From an uncultured Bacteroidota bacterium (GTDB lineage: Bacteria; Bacteroidota; Bacteroidia; NS11-12g; UBA9320), in assembly GCA_937124965.1 (NCBI GenBank), contig CAKZLB010000046.1:1-64000 (forward strand): DNA of 64,000 nucleotides, read 5' to 3'. The notes under the pieces are model-generated. The model was not told the DNA's origin and searched no databases. It saw only the letters and a list, made by a program, of their open reading frames with translations. Below, piece by piece: positions 9,658-18,243 of the stretch. The position numbers and the translations under genes are program-made. Numbering within the stretch: the first letter of the stretch is position 1; every line of letters starts with the position of its first letter.

Positions 9658-10624
9658 TTATAAAAAATTATTAGCGCAATATCTATTATACCAAGAGAAT
9701 CATACGCTTGAGGGTGCTCCAGACGAGCTTTATGATCCGGCAAACTATATATTAAGTCTAGGAGGAAAAAGAGTTCGACCATTGTTAGCTCTTTTAGGAT
9801 ATCAGTTGACCAGTTCTGATATTACTCCTGCTTTGCCGCTTGCTCATGCCGTTGAAGTGTTTCATAATTTCACCTTGATGCACGACGACATCATGGATAA
9901 TGCTGATGTACGAAGAGGCCAACCCACTGTTCACTTAAAATGGAATCCGTCAATAGCCATTTTAAGTGGAGATATGATGCTTGTAAAAGCGTATCAATTT
10001 TTAACTTCACTTAACTGTGAACCAACCATTAAAAATCAAATCATTGAAGAATTTGGTCTGATGGCTGAAGCCGTTTGCGTCGGTCAGCAATGGGATATGA
10101 ATTTCGAGGGTTTATCAGACGTTACTGAAAGTAATTATCTTTCAATGATTGAAGGAAAAACATCAGTTTTGCTTGCATTTAGCTTAAAATCTGGTGGAAT
10201 GCTAGCAGGTTTGCCTGAAACCGATACAGATTCATTGTATCAATACGGATTGAACATTGGTCTAGCTTTTCAAGTGATGGATGATTATTTAGATACATTC
10301 GGCAACAAAGACAACTTTGGCAAACGCATTGGCGGTGATATAATTGAAAATAAAAAAACGTTGCTATGGATCGAAGCGAAAAAACGTGCTACTGAATCTC
10401 AGTCTAAACAGCTTGCTTCGTGGTACCTTTCAACAGAAGATAGCAATGAAAAAATTGAAGCTGTCACGTCACTATACAAAGAACTAAAGGTTGATGACTA
10501 TGCTAAAGATTTGATGATGCAATACTTTGAAAAAGCGTCAACGATCCTAATAGATTTAGAAAATCGATACGACGTTTCAAACCTGCGTTCATTGGCCACT
10601 GATCTAAATACACGAACTTCGTAA
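9650..10624 (+). CDS. Polyprenyl (isoprenyl diphosphate) synthase family protein
   Basis: Trans-prenyltransferase that condenses isopentenyl diphosphate with allylic diphosphates, feeding quinone and undecaprenyl synthesis. The two aspartate-rich motifs are intact: DDIMD with following RRGQPT at about residues 80-92 (first motif) and DDYLD at about 211-215 (second motif). GGKRVRP near residue 40 is the usual diphosphate-binding segment. Length (324) fits farnesyl or geranylgeranyl-type enzymes. The residues before the first motif (HNFTLMH) do not let me fix product length, so no symbol is given. It overlaps the end of rnr by 8 bases and lies 6 bases before lplA. Confidence 0.93.
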   Translation: MDNYKKLLAQYLLYQENHTLEGAPDELYDPANYILSLGGKRVRPLLALLGYQLTSSDITPALPLAHAVEVFHNFTLMHDDIMDNADVRRGQPTVHLKWNPSIAILSGDMMLVKAYQFLTSLNCEPTIKNQIIEEFGLMAEAVCVGQQWDMNFEGLSDVTESNYLSMIEGKTSVLLAFSLKSGGMLAGLPETDTDSLYQYGLNIGLAFQVMDDYLDTFGNKDNFGKRIGGDIIENKKTLLWIEAKKRATESQSKQLASWYLSTEDSNEKIEAVTSLYKELKVDDYAKDLMMQYFEKASTILIDLENRYDVSNLRSLATDLNTRTS

Positions 10625-10630
10625 GTTACC

Positions 10631-11566
10631 GTGAGTAAGGTTCGATTAATAATTTCAGAGAGTAAATCTCCCCATTTTAACTTAGCAACAGAAGAGTATT
10701 TATTGCATCATGTTGATGAAGACATAGTATTTATATACGACAATACTTCTTCCGTAATTGTTGGTAAACATCAAAATGCCTTTGAAGAATGTAATCAAAC
10801 GTTTTGCGAAAAATACAATATCGATGTTGTACGTAGATTAAGCGGAGGAGGAACGGTATTTCATGGTCCAGGTAATTTAAATTTTTGTTTCATTCAAAAC
10901 GGTGAACAAGCAGATCAATTAATCAATTTCAAAAAGTTTTTACATCCTGTTAATTCATTCTTAAACAGTATCGGTGTGGCTTCTGAGTATAGTGGTCGAA
11001 ACGATTTATTGGTAGACGGATTTAAAATATCTGGAAATGCTGAGCACATTTATAGCCGCAAGAAGCGCGTAATTCATCATGGTACGTTGTTGTATGATGC
11101 CGACTTAAGCACCCTAAACACAGCAATCAAAGCTAAAGTTAATGCCATTTTTAAAACACATGCAGTAAAGTCTGTTCGAAGTACAGTGGCAAACATCTGT
11201 GATTATCTTCCTGATAACTGGAACTACGATGTTTTCAAATCCTCGCTTGCAGAGTCATTGTTGTCGTTTTATTCTGGACAAAACTTACCATTGTCCGATT
11301 CTGAAATTACGACAATCAATACATTAGTTAAAGAAAAATACAGTACTTGGGGTTGGAACTTTGGATATTCTCCTGGATTTGAAGTTCGACTGTTAATAGA
11401 TGATAAACAGTCTCTAAATCTTACAGTTAAAAAAGGAATAATCATCGAGGCAAGCATAGGTAACGATGAAGGAGCACAAAATATACCTCAATTAAAAGGG
11501 AAACCGTATTCCATAAATTCCTTAGAAAATTTAAATTTAGCGATTGATTTTACCCACTACTTCTAA
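10631..11566 (+). CDS. lplA: Lipoate-protein ligase A
   Basis: Attaches lipoate through lipoyl-AMP to E2 subunits and GcvH, in the cytoplasm. The hallmark RRLSGGGTVFHGPGNLNF lies at about residues 66-83, the region with KISGNAEHIYSRKKRVIHHG at about 131-150 carries the catalytic lysine neighbourhood, and a small C-terminal domain (about 240-311) is present as in full-length LplA. At 311 residues it is near the usual length. The start is GTG at 10631, six bases after the preceding stop, so it is probably co-transcribed with the prenyl synthase. It could in principle be an octanoyl transferase, but the C-terminal accessory domain favours LplA. Confidence 0.9.
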   Translation: MSKVRLIISESKSPHFNLATEEYLLHHVDEDIVFIYDNTSSVIVGKHQNAFEECNQTFCEKYNIDVVRRLSGGGTVFHGPGNLNFCFIQNGEQADQLINFKKFLHPVNSFLNSIGVASEYSGRNDLLVDGFKISGNAEHIYSRKKRVIHHGTLLYDADLSTLNTAIKAKVNAIFKTHAVKSVRSTVANICDYLPDNWNYDVFKSSLAESLLSFYSGQNLPLSDSEITTINTLVKEKYSTWGWNFGYSPGFEVRLLIDDKQSLNLTVKKGIIIEASIGNDEGAQNIPQLKGKPYSINSLENLNLAIDFTHYF

Positions 11567-11567
11567 T

Positions 11568-12398
11568 CTAAAATTGAGAGTGAATACTAAAGCGCAATCC
11601 GTAGTAGTTTGCAGAACTTTCAGCGTTTTGAGATAGTTGAGTTCCTAATAAAAATCCAAGACCGAAATAGTATGGTTTTTTATCAAGAGGCTTAAACTCG
11701 ATGCTAACTGAAGATTCTAAACGAGCTTGGATCGTTTGTTTTCGTTTACTCCAATCAAACTCTAACAGACCATGATACTCTCTGTTTTCTGACTCTAAGT
11801 TTTCACCGACATACATTCGTGTAATGTTCCCAGTGTAAAATGCTTCCTGAATTCCATATTTAATTGGCACCAATCCGCCGATTGAGGTGGATGAATTGAT
11901 GCTGAAACGATCGTTGATTAGGCCGCGAAGTTTCACCATTGGGCCAACTACCGCGAAATCATTATATTCCGAGAATGTCGTTGTTTTAAAGCTTGAATTT
12001 GTTCTAATACGTCCTTCTTGTTTATCGATAACGGTTTCCTCCAACAATGTTTCTGATTTTCCGATTAAAATCGTGTTTCTCTGAAAATGCCCTGACACCT
12101 TTACACCAAGGTAAAGTTCTTTTCTAAGATCTTTAGACTGAAATCGACGAATTCCAAATGCTAGTTCAAACGATCGTAAAAGTCTCTTGTTTGAATACCA
12201 CGTTGCATCTAAAAAGTCCTCAGCAACAATTTCGGGGTTAACTAATTTGTTGAGTTGATTAAAAGTATTAATGCTAGTTTTATGTTGCTGATAGCTGCCA
12301 ATTCCCACTTCGATTTCATGCACATTACTTCGAAATTGTCCATAACATGCAAATGTTATGATCATCGAAAATAAGATCGTGAGTAGATATGACTTCAT
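11568..12398 (-). CDS. Probable outer-membrane beta-barrel protein, unknown function
   Basis: 276 residues starting at ATG 12398, with a signal peptide (hydrophobic LLTILFSMIITF, then CYGQ). The rest is rich in alternating polar/aromatic strands and ends in Phe, as expected of an outer-membrane barrel. No family motif was recognised. A longer frame from TTG 12407 adds only three residues and is less likely. It is convergent with lplA (one base apart) and divergent from nth, whose upstream in-frame extension would overlap this start; that is one reason to shorten nth. Confidence 0.7.
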   Translation of the reverse strand: MKSYLLTILFSMIITFACYGQFRSNVHEIEVGIGSYQQHKTSINTFNQLNKLVNPEIVAEDFLDATWYSNKRLLRSFELAFGIRRFQSKDLRKELYLGVKVSGHFQRNTILIGKSETLLEETVIDKQEGRIRTNSSFKTTTFSEYNDFAVVGPMVKLRGLINDRFSINSSTSIGGLVPIKYGIQEAFYTGNITRMYVGENLESENREYHGLLEFDWSKRKQTIQARLESSVSIEFKPLDKKPYYFGLGFLLGTQLSQNAESSANYYGLRFSIHSQF

Positions 12399-12461
12399 AT
12401 TATGCAATTGGATACATTTGAAACGGCAAAAGCGGAAGATAATTATTTCATTGTAAAGGAT

Positions 12462-13097
12462 ATGACAAAAGCAGAAAAAGTAACAGAAATAATAAATATA
12501 CTAGAGGATTTATACCCAACCACTCCTGTTCCTTTAGACCATAAGGATCCATACACGTTGTTAATTGCAGTGTTGCTCTCTGCCCAATGCACGGATGAAC
12601 GTGTAAATAAAATTACTCCTTTGTTGTTTGATAAAGCCGACAACCCCTACGATATGGTAAAATTGTCTGTAGACGAAATCCGTGAAATTATAAAACCATG
12701 TGGGCTATCACCCATGAAATCTAAAGGGATTTATGGCTTAAGTCGGATGATAATAGAAAAGCATAATGGAAAGGTTCCTAAAAATTTTGCCGATTTAGAA
12801 GCCATGCCAGCTGTTGGACACAAAACCGCATCAGTAGTGATGTCGCAGGCTTTTGGATTTCCTGCGTTTCCGGTTGACACCCATATACATCGTCTTGCTT
12901 ATCGTTGGGGACTAACCAATGGTAAAAATGTTGAACAAACTGAAAAGGACTTAAAAAGGCTTACACCAAAAGATTTATGGAACAAGCTCCACTTACAAAT
13001 AATATTTTTTGGTCGTGAATATTGTCCTGCTCGCGGGCATGTAGTAGAGATGTGCCCAATCTGTAGTCGATTTGCCAGGAAAACAAAAATGAGATGA
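12462..13097 (+). CDS. nth: Endonuclease III-like DNA glycosylase/AP lyase
   Basis: Base-excision repair enzyme for oxidised pyrimidines. The start ATG 12462 (MTKAEKVTEI) matches the usual N-terminus; the frame is open upstream to 12402 but would overlap the divergent gene. The helix-hairpin-helix LEAMPAVGHKTASVV has the catalytic lysine, and the catalytic aspartate follows in FPVDTHIHRLAYRWGL. The C-terminal [4Fe-4S] loop is abnormal: C-x9-C-x2-C and then the protein ends without the fourth cysteine (the usual pattern is C-x6-C-x2-C-x5-C). Catalytic residues are intact, so glycosylase function is likely, but cluster binding is doubtful. Confidence 0.9.
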   Translation: MTKAEKVTEIINILEDLYPTTPVPLDHKDPYTLLIAVLLSAQCTDERVNKITPLLFDKADNPYDMVKLSVDEIREIIKPCGLSPMKSKGIYGLSRMIIEKHNGKVPKNFADLEAMPAVGHKTASVVMSQAFGFPAFPVDTHIHRLAYRWGLTNGKNVEQTEKDLKRLTPKDLWNKLHLQIIFFGREYCPARGHVVEMCPICSRFARKTKMR

Positions 13098-13150
13098 AAT
13101 AATTTTATGAAAAAATCCGACCCAAAGTGTTATTAAAACCAAACCCATTC

Positions 13151-13158
13151 TATCTTTG
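13151..13158 (+). promoter_or_regulatory. -7 promoter box (TATCTTTG) of the YceI-like/cytochrome pair
   Basis: Matches TAnnTTTG and lies 18 bases before ATG 13177, a fitting distance for a short leader. It separates the lipoprotein pair from nth as an independent transcription unit. No convincing -33 TTG was found. Confidence 0.5.
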
Positions 13159-13176
13159 ACTTGTTAATACTTCAAT

Positions 13177-13830
13177 ATGAAAAACCTATTTTTACTGAGT
13201 CTCAGTCTAATTGTTTTAAGCGCTTGCTCAACAGAAAAGAAGCAAGATGAATCATCTACAGAAAACACCACTCCTGCCGTTTCTTATGAATATCAGCGAG
13301 CTTTTACATCGCTAAAATGGACAGCCTATAAAACTACGGCTCGCATCGGTGTAAGTGGGACGTTTGATGAATTTGAAATAACTCCAGGAAAAAATACTAA
13401 TACTGTAAAGGGATTGCTTGATCAACTAACTTTTGATATTCCTGTGAGTACAACAAATAGTGAAAATGAAGAACGAGACGGTAAAATCATGACTACTTTT
13501 TTCGGAACCATGATGAACACTCAATCGATTACCGGCAGTTTTAAAGAAGTTGTTGGTAGTGATTCCGCTGGAATGATCAAGATCAATATCAACATGAACG
13601 ATGTTGATCATACAATTGAAGGAACATACACAGTAATCAACAACAAAGTTGAAATAAATGCTTCATTGAAGTTGGCCGATTGGAGTGCAGAGCCTAATGT
13701 GCAAGCTTTAAATGATGTTTGTGAAGATTTACACAAAGGTGAAGACGGTGTAAGTAAATTATGGCCAGATGTTGATTTAACGATCGAATCGACGTTGAAA
13801 GTAAATACTGTGAAAAATGAAAAGTCTTAG
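13177..13830 (+). CDS. YceI-like lipoprotein
   Basis: 217 residues with a lipoprotein signal peptide (VLSACST lipobox, Cys about residue 17) and a YceI-like lipocalin-type barrel: AFTSLKWTAYKTTARIGVSG and GTFDEFEI near the start are typical of the family, which binds polyprenoid or amide ligands in the periplasm. The acidic, charged stretch after the lipidated Cys is compatible with surface display. The following cytochrome gene starts 14 bases before its stop, so the two are probably translationally coupled. The family call is by eye and the ligand is unknown. Confidence 0.8.
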   Translation: MKNLFLLSLSLIVLSACSTEKKQDESSTENTTPAVSYEYQRAFTSLKWTAYKTTARIGVSGTFDEFEITPGKNTNTVKGLLDQLTFDIPVSTTNSENEERDGKIMTTFFGTMMNTQSITGSFKEVVGSDSAGMIKININMNDVDHTIEGTYTVINNKVEINASLKLADWSAEPNVQALNDVCEDLHKGEDGVSKLWPDVDLTIESTLKVNTVKNEKS

Positions 13831-14194
13831 GCTGTTATTCATACTTGTTATAGGTGTTGTCGCTTGTTCTTCACCAGAAAAGAACGACTCCCAAAAAGAT
13901 TCCACTCCGCCAAAATCGATGGTGGAAGACAAATTGGAAATACCTTCTGATATAAAATCTATATTAAAACGTAACACCTGCTTAACGTGCCACAGGTTAG
14001 ACACTAAACTCATCGGACCTTCATACATTGACGCTTCGCAAAAACTGGCGTCAGTTGAAGAAATAATAGGTTTGATTCGGAATCCGGATCCTAGCCGATA
14101 TCCTGAATATCCGCCGATGGCAGGTATAAATATTTCAGATGAGGATGGGACAAAAATAGCTGAATGGCTCTTAAGTCTCAAAAATGGCGAGTAG
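13817..14194 (+). CDS. Small c-type cytochrome lipoprotein
   Basis: 125 residues: lipoprotein signal (GVVACSS), a charged linker, then a class I cytochrome c domain with the haem motif CLTCH at about residues 55-59, IGPSY just after it, and a probable axial methionine in PPMAGI near the C-terminus. Predicted to carry electrons in the periplasm or at the outer membrane. It overlaps the YceI-like gene by 14 bases. YceI-like proteins and cytochromes are found together elsewhere, but no partner oxidase or dehydrogenase is encoded here. Confidence 0.88.
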   Translation: MKSLRLLFILVIGVVACSSPEKNDSQKDSTPPKSMVEDKLEIPSDIKSILKRNTCLTCHRLDTKLIGPSYIDASQKLASVEEIIGLIRNPDPSRYPEYPPMAGINISDEDGTKIAEWLLSLKNGE

Positions 14195-14203
14195 CCACAA
14201 CGA

Positions 14204-14830
14204 TTAATTTAACAAGTCTATTCCAAGACCTTCCCTTACAATAAAAGGCTGACTTTCAGTGCAGTCTATAACTGTACTGCCCATATTTTTTCCGGCACCT
14301 CCATCAAGTACTATGTCTACCTTGTGTTTCCATTCTTCGTAAATGCTGGAAGGTTCTGTCAAATATTCAAGTATTTCATCTTCAGAATGTATAGAACTTG
14401 AAATTATTGGATTTCCAAGCTCAGAGAGAATAGATTGTACTATTTCATTGTTTGGAACACGTATACCTACCGTTTTTTTATTGGTTTTAAAAACCTTAGC
14501 CACTTCATTTGTTGCATTTAAAATAAATGTAAACGGTCCTGGAAGAACTCGTTTCATGAGTTTAAAAACAGGGTTTGGTAACGGTTTACAATAAGCCGCT
14601 AGATGTGTCAAATCCTTACAAAGAAGAGATAGGTTCGCCTTGTTCGGTTTTTTACCAAGAAGTTTACAGATTTGCTCAATTCCTTTTCTATTATGCAAAT
14701 CGCATGCGATGGCATAAATAGTATCCGTAGGAATGATTATTAATTTACCTTGCTTAAACGAATTAGAAATTTCTCTAATTCTCCTTTTGTCCGGCGTAAT
14801 TTCATGTAATTCAATTAATTCCGCTGGCAT
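14204..14830 (-). CDS. YciO/TsaC-family (threonylcarbamoyl-AMP synthase-like) protein
   Basis: 208 residues with the YrdC/Sua5 fold. PTDTIYAIACD and LLGKKPNKANLSLLC form the nucleotide/carbamate pocket, followed by PGPFTFILNAT, KTVGIRVPNN and DGGAGKNMGSTVIDC. The KKPNK...LS version resembles YciO more than TsaC (usual KGRP..KPL), so it may be a YciO-type paralogue instead of the essential enzyme of tRNA t6A synthesis. Convergent with the cytochrome gene and 12 bases downstream of sucC, with which it may be co-transcribed. Confidence 0.8.
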   Translation of the reverse strand: MPAELIELHEITPDKRRIREISNSFKQGKLIIIPTDTIYAIACDLHNRKGIEQICKLLGKKPNKANLSLLCKDLTHLAAYCKPLPNPVFKLMKRVLPGPFTFILNATNEVAKVFKTNKKTVGIRVPNNEIVQSILSELGNPIISSSIHSEDEILEYLTEPSSIYEEWKHKVDIVLDGGAGKNMGSTVIDCTESQPFIVREGLGIDLLN

Positions 14831-14842
14831 ATCAATGTTTAA

Positions 14843-16033
14843 TTAAGAAAGGACCTCTTTTACTACGTCAGCAGCTTCTTGTAATAAGATTGCAGATCGA
14901 ACCTCCAATCCACTTTCATCAATTATTTTCTTTGCCTCAACAGCATTGGTACCTTGTAGCCTTACAATAATTGGAACTGGAATATCTCCGATGTTTTTAT
15001 AGGCATCTACAACACCTTGAGCTACACGGTCACAACGAACGATACCACCAAAAATGTTAATTAATATTGCTTTTACTTTAGGGTCTTTCAAAATGATCCT
15101 AAAACCAGCTTCTACGGTTTCTGCACTAGCTGTTCCTCCTACGTCAAGGAAGTTTGCAGGTTCCCCACCACTCAACTTAATGATATCCATGGTTGCCATT
15201 GCTAACCCAGCGCCGTTTACCATACAACCAACGTTTCCATCTAGGTTAACGTAGTTTAGATTAAACTTTTTAGCTTCAACTTCAACTGGATCTTCTTCGC
15301 TTTCGTCACGCAATGCTGCGTAATCTTTATGTCGGTAAAGCGCATTATCATCTAAATCAACCTTTGCATCGACAGCAATAATTTTATCATCGGAGGTCTT
15401 AAGAACAGGGTTAATCTCAAACATAGCTGAATCAGTATCCACATATGCCTGGTACAATGAATTCACAAATTTCACCATTTGCTTCATCGCTTGACCTTCC
15501 AACCCAAGGTTAAAGGCAATCTTGCGAGCTTGAAACGGCATTAATCCAGATGCTGGATCAATCCACTCTTTCCATATTTTTTCTGGGTGAGTTTCTGCAA
15601 CTTCTTCGATATCCATTCCACCTTCCGTAGTATAGATAATTACGTTTTTACCTAATGCTCTGTCGAGCAATACACTCATATAATATTCTTTCGGCTCACT
15701 TGCTCCAGGGTAGTATACATCTTGAGCAATAAGTACCTTATTAACTTTTTTTCCCTCTGCACCAGTTTGAGGCGTAACCAATTGCATTCCTAAGATGTCG
15801 CTAACACGTTGTTTCGCTTCATCCATATTCTTTGCAAGCTTTACTCCACCGCCTTTACCTCTTCCGCCAGCATGGATTTGTGCTTTTACTACTACCCAGT
15901 CAGTTCCCGTTTTTTCTTGAAGCGCTTTTACACTTTCTTCAGTTTTTGAGGCATCATCAACTACCACCCCTTCTTGGATAGCAACGCCGTATGATTTTAA
16001 TATTTCTTTCGCTTGGTACTCGTGAATATTCAT
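14843..16033 (-). CDS. sucC: Succinyl-CoA ligase, beta subunit (ADP-forming type)
   Basis: TCA-cycle enzyme forming succinate and ATP from succinyl-CoA with the alpha subunit SucD, which is not in this window. Full length (396). [12 protein letters not shown] is the classic N-terminus, [15 protein letters not shown] belongs to the ATP-grasp domain, and the C-terminal domain has [24 protein letters not shown] and [19 protein letters not shown] box on the minus strand at 16051-16058 is a likely -7 element. The separation from sucD is common in Bacteroidota. Confidence 0.96.
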   Translation of the reverse strand: MNIHEYQAKEILKSYGVAIQEGVVVDDASKTEESVKALQEKTGTDWVVVKAQIHAGGRGKGGGVKLAKNMDEAKQRVSDILGMQLVTPQTGAEGKKVNKVLIAQDVYYPGASEPKEYYMSVLLDRALGKNVIIYTTEGGMDIEEVAETHPEKIWKEWIDPASGLMPFQARKIAFNLGLEGQAMKQMVKFVNSLYQAYVDTDSAMFEINPVLKTSDDKIIAVDAKVDLDDNALYRHKDYAALRDESEEDPVEVEAKKFNLNYVNLDGNVGCMVNGAGLAMATMDIIKLSGGEPANFLDVGGTASAETVEAGFRIILKDPKVKAILINIFGGIVRCDRVAQGVVDAYKNIGDIPVPIIVRLQGTNAVEAKKIIDESGLEVRSAILLQEAADVVKEVLS

Positions 16034-16050
16034 GCTCTATAATTTGAGGG

Positions 16051-16058
16051 CAAAAATA
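16051..16058 (-). promoter_or_regulatory. -7 promoter box of sucC (TATTTTTG)
   Basis: TAnnTTTG match on the minus strand, 17 bases upstream of the sucC ATG. The -33 element is unclear. Confidence 0.4.
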
Positions 16059-16173
16059 AGATTTTCGTAGCCTTAGAACAGTTTAAATGATTGTTTTTTA
16101 GAAACAAAATCGCACCAAGTATTCCCATATTTAGACATAATTGTCCATATATTAGAAAAATGACATTTAATTT

Positions 16174-16204
16174 TTGATTAAATAGCCAAGCCTGCCTACT
16201 TTCG
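16174..16204 (+). promoter_or_regulatory. Promoter of the beta-helix T9SS gene
   Basis: A TTTTTG -33 element with TTG at 16174-16176 and a near-consensus -7 box TACTTTCG at 16197-16204, with spacing similar to the katG promoter in this window. The start codon follows five bases later, implying a very short leader. Confidence 0.45.
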
Positions 16205-16209
16205 TATTG

Positions 16210-18243
16210 ATGAAAATTACTACTACTGCTATTGCTTTATTGTTAAGCTATGCTTTTAGCTTAGGTCAAAGTTTACCAGACGACAGTCAATATGACTGGA
16301 AATCATCTGTCGATACCGCTTCTATTGTTCAAACTAATGTCATTAATATATCCAAACTGGGCGCAGACAAAACTGGCGAAACACCGTGTGATGTCTATGT
16401 TCAAACAGCACTGAACAACTCTAAGCAAACTGGTGCGATTCTTTACTTTCCGAAAGGATCTTACTTAATCACAGAACCAATCGTGCTATCTAGCAATCAA
16501 TACCTTATCGGTGAGGGAAGCGACAAAACACTAATTTGTTTTGACCTGGAGGGTTCAAATCATTTAATCTCATCTGCAGGAACAACATTTGGCGGATGGT
16601 CTCCGATATTATCCAACAACGAACTCGGAGAAACCAGTATTCAAGTATCAAATTCATTCGTGTCGGAAGGTGATCTTGTACAAATACGCGTTAATGACAA
16701 TAACAGAATAACCTCTAATTGGGCTTCAGGTACGATTGGACAAATTACCAAAGTAAAAGAAATAACCGACTCAACAATTACATTAGCAGATGCACTAAGG
16801 ATTCGACTAGATCAAAATGAAAAACCGCAACTTATTAAAGTTAGACCACAGAAAAATATAGGCGTAGCTAACCTTAAAATTGTTAGGCTAGACCAGACCG
16901 ATGCCCAAACCAATAATATTCAATTCAACTATACAGAAAATGCCGTCGTATCTGGCATACAATCGGATTCGTGCAATTTTGCCCATGTAAATATTCTACG
17001 GTCTTATAAGGCTGTGGTTGAGAATAGTTATTTTACTAAAGCGTTCGACTACGGTAATGGAGGAAATGCATACGGTGTGGTTCTGGCGTTTACTTCTAGC
17101 CAATGCCTTGTTCAAAACAATATTTTTCAAAAACTAAGACACTCGCTGTTATTTCAAGCTGGTCCTAATGGAAACATAGTTGGATATAATTATTCCACCG
17201 AACCATATTGGACTGGGGTTTTCAGTCCTTCAGATTTTGCTGGAGACATCGTCTTGCATGGCAATTATCCGTTTATGAATCTAATTGAAGGAAATACCGT
17301 TCAGAACATCGTGATAGACAATAGCCATGGCATCAATGGTCCAGGAAACACGTTTATGCGCAACAGAATTGAGAATGCTGGTATATTTATGAATTGTAAT
17401 CCAGCTTCCGATGGTCAAGTCTTTATTGGGAATGAAATAACAGGTAAAGGGATGTCTTCAAATGGTCTTATACCGTTTCCTAGAGGCTTGTATAGTCTTT
17501 GTGGAAATGGACACTACGAATTTGCCAATAATAAAAATGGCACACTATTAACAGAAAATGTAACCTCACTCATAAACTCATACTATTTGGATGAAAACTC
17601 TTCGTTTATTAACAGTGAAAAACTACCAATAGTTGGCTATCCAAACGTTTACAACTCGAGTCAAATTCCAGCATATAGCAGGTTTCGCAGCTTCAAAAAG
17701 ACAATCGATTACAAATTCCCAATACCTCTTGGTCCTTCTATTAAAGAAATGACTGCTCGTAAAAAAAATGAGGAAATCATAATTGAATGGAAATCATCTC
17801 ATATCGAGGAGTGTGAATCCTTTAAAATATTTAGGATTAACGACGCTGATAAATCAAATAAAATTGCCACAGTTTATCCTGAAGATCAGTCGCAAAACGA
17901 CGTCTTTCAAATACGTGACGCCTCTTTTAACAAGCAAGCCTCATTTATTTCATATTTTGTGGAGTATCACGATGATTTCGGGGATTACATTACTTCAGAC
18001 ACCATCAAGATTAAACCAGATGGCCAAATAGTATCTATATCAAGTGATGGTTTAGGATATATATTTAGCTCTGAACAGTTAGAACAAATTGAGATATTCT
18101 CCATAACTGGTAAATTAGTTTTTGAATCTAAAACAACCAATAATCGCTATCAGCTTCCGAAAACAATTCCTTCTGGAAATTATATTTTACAATATAGAGC
18201 TGGGAGCAGGAAGGGGCGTAAAAAATTGGTACTACTTGAGTAA
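16210..18243 (+). CDS. Secreted right-handed beta-helix protein with T9SS type A sorting domain
   Basis: Start ATG 16210 (a TTG three bases earlier is also in frame). A signal peptide (ALLLSYAFSLGQ) is followed by a pectate-lyase/GH28-type parallel beta-helix: the N-terminal cap INISKLGADKTGETPCDVYV and YFPKGSYLITEPI are typical of pectate-lyase-3-like folds, with helical rungs to about residue 480. A fibronectin-III-like stretch (about 520-600) precedes a C-terminal type A sorting domain (last ~75 residues, with IEIFSITGKLVF and PSGNYILQY). Probably a T9SS-exported polysaccharide-binding or -cleaving protein; catalytic residues could not be assigned, so the substrate is open. Confidence 0.82.
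   Translation: MKITTTAIALLLSYAFSLGQSLPDDSQYDWKSSVDTASIVQTNVINISKLGADKTGETPCDVYVQTALNNSKQTGAILYFPKGSYLITEPIVLSSNQYLIGEGSDKTLICFDLEGSNHLISSAGTTFGGWSPILSNNELGETSIQVSNSFVSEGDLVQIRVNDNNRITSNWASGTIGQITKVKEITDSTITLADALRIRLDQNEKPQLIKVRPQKNIGVANLKIVRLDQTDAQTNNIQFNYTENAVVSGIQSDSCNFAHVNILRSYKAVVENSYFTKAFDYGNGGNAYGVVLAFTSSQCLVQNNIFQKLRHSLLFQAGPNGNIVGYNYSTEPYWTGVFSPSDFAGDIVLHGNYPFMNLIEGNTVQNIVIDNSHGINGPGNTFMRNRIENAGIFMNCNPASDGQVFIGNEITGKGMSSNGLIPFPRGLYSLCGNGHYEFANNKNGTLLTENVTSLINSYYLDENSSFINSEKLPIVGYPNVYNSSQIPAYSRFRSFKKTIDYKFPIPLGPSIKEMTARKKNEEIIIEWKSSHIEECESFKIFRINDADKSNKIATVYPEDQSQNDVFQIRDASFNKQASFISYFVEYHDDFGDYITSDTIKIKPDGQIVSISSDGLGYIFSSEQLEQIEIFSITGKLVFESKTTNNRYQLPKTIPSGNYILQYRAGSRKGRKKLVLLE

Noticed and set aside
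13777-14181. 134-codon minus-strand frame
   Set aside because: Antisense to the cytochrome c gene, which has an intact haem motif.
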